Assembly: GCA_024278655.1 (NCBI GenBank)
Contig: JAJRSV010000361.1
Location: forward strand, 1-7,571
DNA: 7,571 bases
Source of the DNA: Bacteroidota bacterium
GTDB taxonomy: Bacteria > Bacteroidota > Ignavibacteria > Ignavibacteriales > Ignavibacteriaceae
Direction of reading: 5' to 3'
Shown piece by piece: positions 5,875 to 7,571 of the stretch (position 1 is the first letter of the stretch; every line of letters starts with the position of its first letter). The notes below the pieces were generated by a model. That model worked only from the letters and a program-made list of their open reading frames with translations. It was not told the origin of the DNA and searched no databases. The translations under genes and the position numbers were made by a program.

Positions 5875-7571
5875 ATGATAAGATTAACAAAGTTCGTTAT
5901 CAAACATAACTGGTTAACGATTGCGGCAATTTTATTAGTTACAGTTTTTTTCGGTTACAGTATTAAGAGTATTAAAGTAGATCCCGATATCACCTCTTCC
6001 CTTCCCCAACATATTCCGGCAAAACTTTTTTACGATAAGATGAATAAAATTTTTCCGAGTAAGGATTTTATACTCATTGCACTTGAATCCGATTCTGTCT
6101 TCTCGCTGGATGTAGTAAAGGAAATATTCGACCTGACAAAAAAACTTGAACAGTTTCCGGATGTTTATTCCGTAATGAGTCCAACCAATGTTAAGCTGAT
6201 TACGGGCAGCGACGAAGGGATGATTGTAAAAGAAATACTGAGCGAAGCACCCACAACCGAAAAGGAGGTTAACGAGTACAGACAAAAACTGTTACACAGC
6301 GAGCTTCCGATTGATAACCTTATCGCTAAAGACCGGAAGATGGCTGGAATAATGGTGTTCCTTAAAAATACTGTTAAACCCGAAGACGGTGCCGATAAGA
6401 TTTTAAAGTTTATCAATTCGTACAACTCCCCTGTTCCCATTTATGTAACGGGTAAACCGGTTTTAACTTATTATCTCGGGCGTGGAATGGCAAGGGATAT
6501 GGGTTTGTTGTTCCCACTCGTAATTGTATTGATAATTGTGATTTTGTGGATAAGCTTCCGAAGCTTCAGGGGTGTGCTGCTTCCGCTTTCGGTAGTTGTT
6601 ATAAGTAATATTTGGACCATCGGTGCGATGGCGATTTTGGGAGTTCCCATTTCACATTCAACAAACATTTTGCCGATTCTTTTGGCTTCGGTTGCGGTAG
6701 CAGACGGTATTCATATTATTAACAGGTATTACGATTTTGCAAGAACGGGACTAAGTGTTAAAGATTCGATTATTTCGGCTATGGAAGAACTGAATTCCCC
6801 GGTTATTCTTACTTCGGTTACTTCCGCATTCGGTTTTCTTGCATTAAACTCTTCCGATGTCGGCTCTGTCGGTGAACTGGGTGTATTTACCGCATTAGGA
6901 ATTCTGGCTGCAATGGTATTCTCGCTTACGTTTATACCGGCTTCACTTTCGCTTATGAAAACGCCCAAAAGAATATTGCGCAAAACCGAGCATGGCTTAT
7001 TAACAAAGTTAGCAATCAAATACGGAGATTTTCTTATTAACAAACGGAAGCATTTGGTTGGCTTCATCCTGTTAATAATTTTGTTTTCCGCTATCGGGAT
7101 ACCATTAATTAATATTGAAAACAACAGCATCGATAACTTCCCCGACGATCATCCGGCTAAAGTAGCTTACCTGCATATCAACAAGCACTTTGCCGGAACC
7201 ACATACCTTAGCATAATTTTCGAAGGCGATGAACCGGATGCAATAAAAGATCCCAAGGTTCTGCGCGATATGTTAAAGCTGGAATCTTACCTCAAAACTC
7301 TTCCTCACATAGGTGCAACATTATCTTTGGCTGACTTTATTAAAAGAATTAATAAAGTGATGCATGCAGAATCGGAAGAGTACAATGTTATTCCCCCCGA
7401 TACGGTAATTGAAACCGGCTACGACTGGGTTGAAGAAAACGGGCAGTGGAAAGAGGTGCCGGTTACTTTTAAGACATCCGGTAAAAATTTGATTGCACAA
7501 TATCTGCAATTGTACGAAATGTCGGGTAAACCGGGCGACTTTTCGAACCTGGTTGATTACAACTACCAGAC
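5875..7571 (+). CDS. MMPL/RND-superfamily transporter (HAE3-like), partial, 3' end beyond right edge
   Basis: An open frame of 565 codons runs to the right edge. Layout follows the RND plan. There is one membrane segment at about 13-29. A first extracytoplasmic domain spans about 30-208 and contains the SSLPQHIPA stretch at 41-49, as in MMPL proteins. A bundle of five segments follows at about 209-227, 232-256, 262-284, 309-327 and 336-360. The second half then opens with a segment at 393-411 and a second outer domain. The fourth segment carries VAVADGIHIINRY (273-285), whose Asp277 matches the proton-relay position of the family (usually G-x-D-[DY]-x-[IV]-H). Relatives use the proton gradient to export or move lipids, hopanoids or other hydrophobic compounds across the inner membrane. 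Complete HAE3-type proteins are roughly 750-900 residues, so about a third is missing. It is the second gene of an operon with the TetR repressor. No adaptor or outer-membrane channel gene is visible before the edge. The substrate is unknown. Confidence 0.9.
   Translation, partial: MIRLTKFVIKHNWLTIAAILLVTVFFGYSIKSIKVDPDITSSLPQHIPAKLFYDKMNKIFPSKDFILIALESDSVFSLDVVKEIFDLTKKLEQFPDVYSVMSPTNVKLITGSDEGMIVKEILSEAPTTEKEVNEYRQKLLHSELPIDNLIAKDRKMAGIMVFLKNTVKPEDGADKILKFINSYNSPVPIYVTGKPVLTYYLGRGMARDMGLLFPLVIVLIIVILWISFRSFRGVLLPLSVVVISNIWTIGAMAILGVPISHSTNILPILLASVAVADGIHIINRYYDFARTGLSVKDSIISAMEELNSPVILTSVTSAFGFLALNSSDVGSVGELGVFTALGILAAMVFSLTFIPASLSLMKTPKRILRKTEHGLLTKLAIKYGDFLINKRKHLVGFILLIILFSAIGIPLINIENNSIDNFPDDHPAKVAYLHINKHFAGTTYLSIIFEGDEPDAIKDPKVLRDMLKLESYLKTLPHIGATLSLADFIKRINKVMHAESEEYNVIPPDTVIETGYDWVEENGQWKEVPVTFKTSGKNLIAQYLQLYEMSGKPGDFSNLVDYNYQ

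Noticed and set aside
5935..7509. Several minus-strand reading frames of 62-133 codons opposite the transporter.
   Set aside because: They lie antisense to a continuous 565-codon frame with clear RND features; none has a start signal or a recognisable domain.
1..7571. CRISPR array, tRNA, rRNA, insertion sequence, phage or defence genes.
   Set aside because: I saw no regularly spaced repeats, cloverleaf, transposase or nuclease motifs, or terminal inverted repeats anywhere in the window.

Overview
The window comes from a moderately AT-rich genome of the Bacteroidota/Chlorobiota/Ignavibacteriota superphylum, most likely an Ignavibacteria-like organism. The main evidence is the C-terminal type IX secretion sorting domain on the deacetylase at 1975-3444. 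Its YQNYPNPFNPST wording is very common in Ignavibacteria. Supporting evidence is the set of small outer-membrane beta-barrel proteins, weak Shine-Dalgarno signals and promoter-like pairs of the Bacteroidota TTTG / TAnnTTTG kind. The taxonomic placement is inference from protein style, not from a marker gene.

Bases 1-4996 are all read on the minus strand. In transcription order they hold: an outer-membrane barrel protein (4310-4996); a six-segment potassium channel 17 bases behind it; a secreted polysaccharide deacetylase (1975-3444); and three further barrel proteins in a tight cluster (1333-1890, 661-1311, and one cut by the left edge at 1-643). The barrel proteins at 661-1311 and 4310-4996 are clear paralogues that align without gaps over their first 130 residues. 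The three-gene cluster has its own promoter candidate at 1932-1962.

A 254-base divergent intergenic region (4997-5250) separates this block from a plus-strand pair: a TetR-family repressor (5251-5856) and, 18 bases later with a good ribosome binding site, an MMPL/RND-type membrane transporter that runs off the right edge (5875-7571). Just before the repressor start lie a 16-base direct repeat with 19-base period and an overlapping imperfect palindrome. These sit at the expected start of transcription and look like the operator for autoregulation of the repressor-transporter pair.

Functionally this is an envelope-centred neighbourhood: surface barrels, a secreted carbohydrate-active enzyme, an ion channel and a regulated hydrophobe exporter. 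No tRNA, rRNA, CRISPR array, insertion sequence or phage gene is visible. No gene-free stretch exceeds 300 bases. I see no strong case for a new defence or mobile system. The items most worth a second look are the operator/promoter region and the paralogous barrel family.
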